From an uncultured Dokdonella sp. (GTDB lineage: Bacteria > Pseudomonadota > Gammaproteobacteria > Xanthomonadales > Rhodanobacteraceae): a stretch of 14,861 nucleotides of DNA. Location of the stretch: positions 1 to 14,861 of the forward strand of contig CAKSZY010000041.1 in assembly GCA_934526015.1 (NCBI GenBank), in the 5' to 3' direction. A model generated the notes under the pieces. That model saw only the letters and a list, made by a program, of their open reading frames with translations. It did not search any database and was not told the origin of the DNA. Positions within the stretch are counted from its first letter, which is position 1. Each line of letters opens with the position of its first letter. The translations under genes and the position numbers were made by a program. Shown one piece after another: positions 14,671 through 14,861 of the stretch.

Positions 14671-14861
14671 GGGCCAGGGGCTAGGGGCTAGGGAGAGGGG
14701 CGAGGGGCGAGGGCTCGAAGATCGGCGACAGGGACGAGTGCGAAAGGGTGCAACAGGAATCGCTGTAAAGCGTTCACGGATGCGGTGATGCGCGGTTGTC
14801 GCGCCCTCGCCCCTCGCCCCTCTCCCTAGCCCCTAGCCCCAAGCCCCAAGCCCCAATCCCC
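14663..14861. repeat. G-rich heptad inverted repeat (G4N3 array), truncated by window end
   Basis: The left side is a run of heptads, GGGGTTA, GGGGCCA, GGGGCTA (twice), GGGAGA and GGGGCGA (twice) (14663-14714). The right side (14803-14861) is the complementary C-rich run, continuing with AAGCCCC units to the edge. The arms 14677-14714 and 14803-14840 are perfect 38-bp reverse complements around an 88-base centre. The centre contains a small hairpin (cgct, gtaa, agcg near 14761-14772) but no gene. Each arm has enough G tracts to form a G-quadruplex on one strand, and together the arms could form a cruciform or a long RNA hairpin that would also end the NlpC/P60 transcript. The right end lies outside the window. 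Confidence 0.9.

Overview
The window is about 15 kb of very GC-rich bacterial chromosome, with short intergenic gaps and strong third-position GC bias on both strands. The gene set suggests a gammaproteobacterium of the order Lysobacterales (Xanthomonadales), most likely Rhodanobacteraceae or Lysobacteraceae. Supporting this are HrpB-type helicase, genuine TatD and ArfB proteins, a secreted lysyl-endopeptidase-like protease ending in a short IF-x-DGFD tail, and several families of intergenic palindromic repeats. That placement is inference from family knowledge, not a database match. I see no plasmid, phage or IS genes, no CRISPR array and no tRNA or rRNA.

Layout. Positions 1-232 hold tandemly arranged palindromic repeats. 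A minus-strand run of genes follows, read from right to left: hrpB helicase (6290-3765), a MotA/ExbB-like channel protein (3674-2613), a MotB/OmpA-like partner (2616-1528), a large inverted-repeat element (about 1325-1515), the ribosome-rescue factor arfB (1251-826) and a short PlsC-type acyltransferase (829-233). Upstream of hrpB is a separate minus-strand gene for a secreted protein of unknown function (7547-6369), closed by its own hairpin terminator. Divergent from it on the plus strand are tatD (7680-8465), a large modular secreted protease (8700-11297) with a strong terminator, and a small DUF6868-like membrane protein (11423-11674). A minus-strand two-gene operon converges on these: an MGDG-synthase/MurG-like glycosyltransferase (13920-12778) and an exported App1-type phosphatidate phosphatase-like protein (12781-11717). 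Divergent from that operon is an exported NlpC/P60 hydrolase (14104-14670), whose stop codon lies inside a G-rich inverted repeat running to the window edge.

How the genes may work together. Most of the window is envelope or housekeeping function. The channel/PG-anchor pair overlaps by 4 bp and looks like a proton-driven motor unit. It shares its architecture with flagellar MotAB and with the Zorya defence proteins ZorAB, but it lacks the other Zorya genes. The glycosyltransferase and App1-like gene also overlap by 4 bp and may link diacylglycerol supply to glycolipid synthesis, although the two products are predicted in different compartments.

The most unusual non-coding content is three distinct palindromic repeat families within 15 kb. 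One is a heptad G4N3 array able in principle to form G-quadruplexes or a cruciform. A possible structured 5' leader precedes the protease. I found no convincing complete new defence or biosynthetic system; the motor pair and the lipid pair are the best leads. No gene-free stretch exceeds 300 bases; the longest (1-232, 1261-1527, 8466-8699) are described in the feature list.
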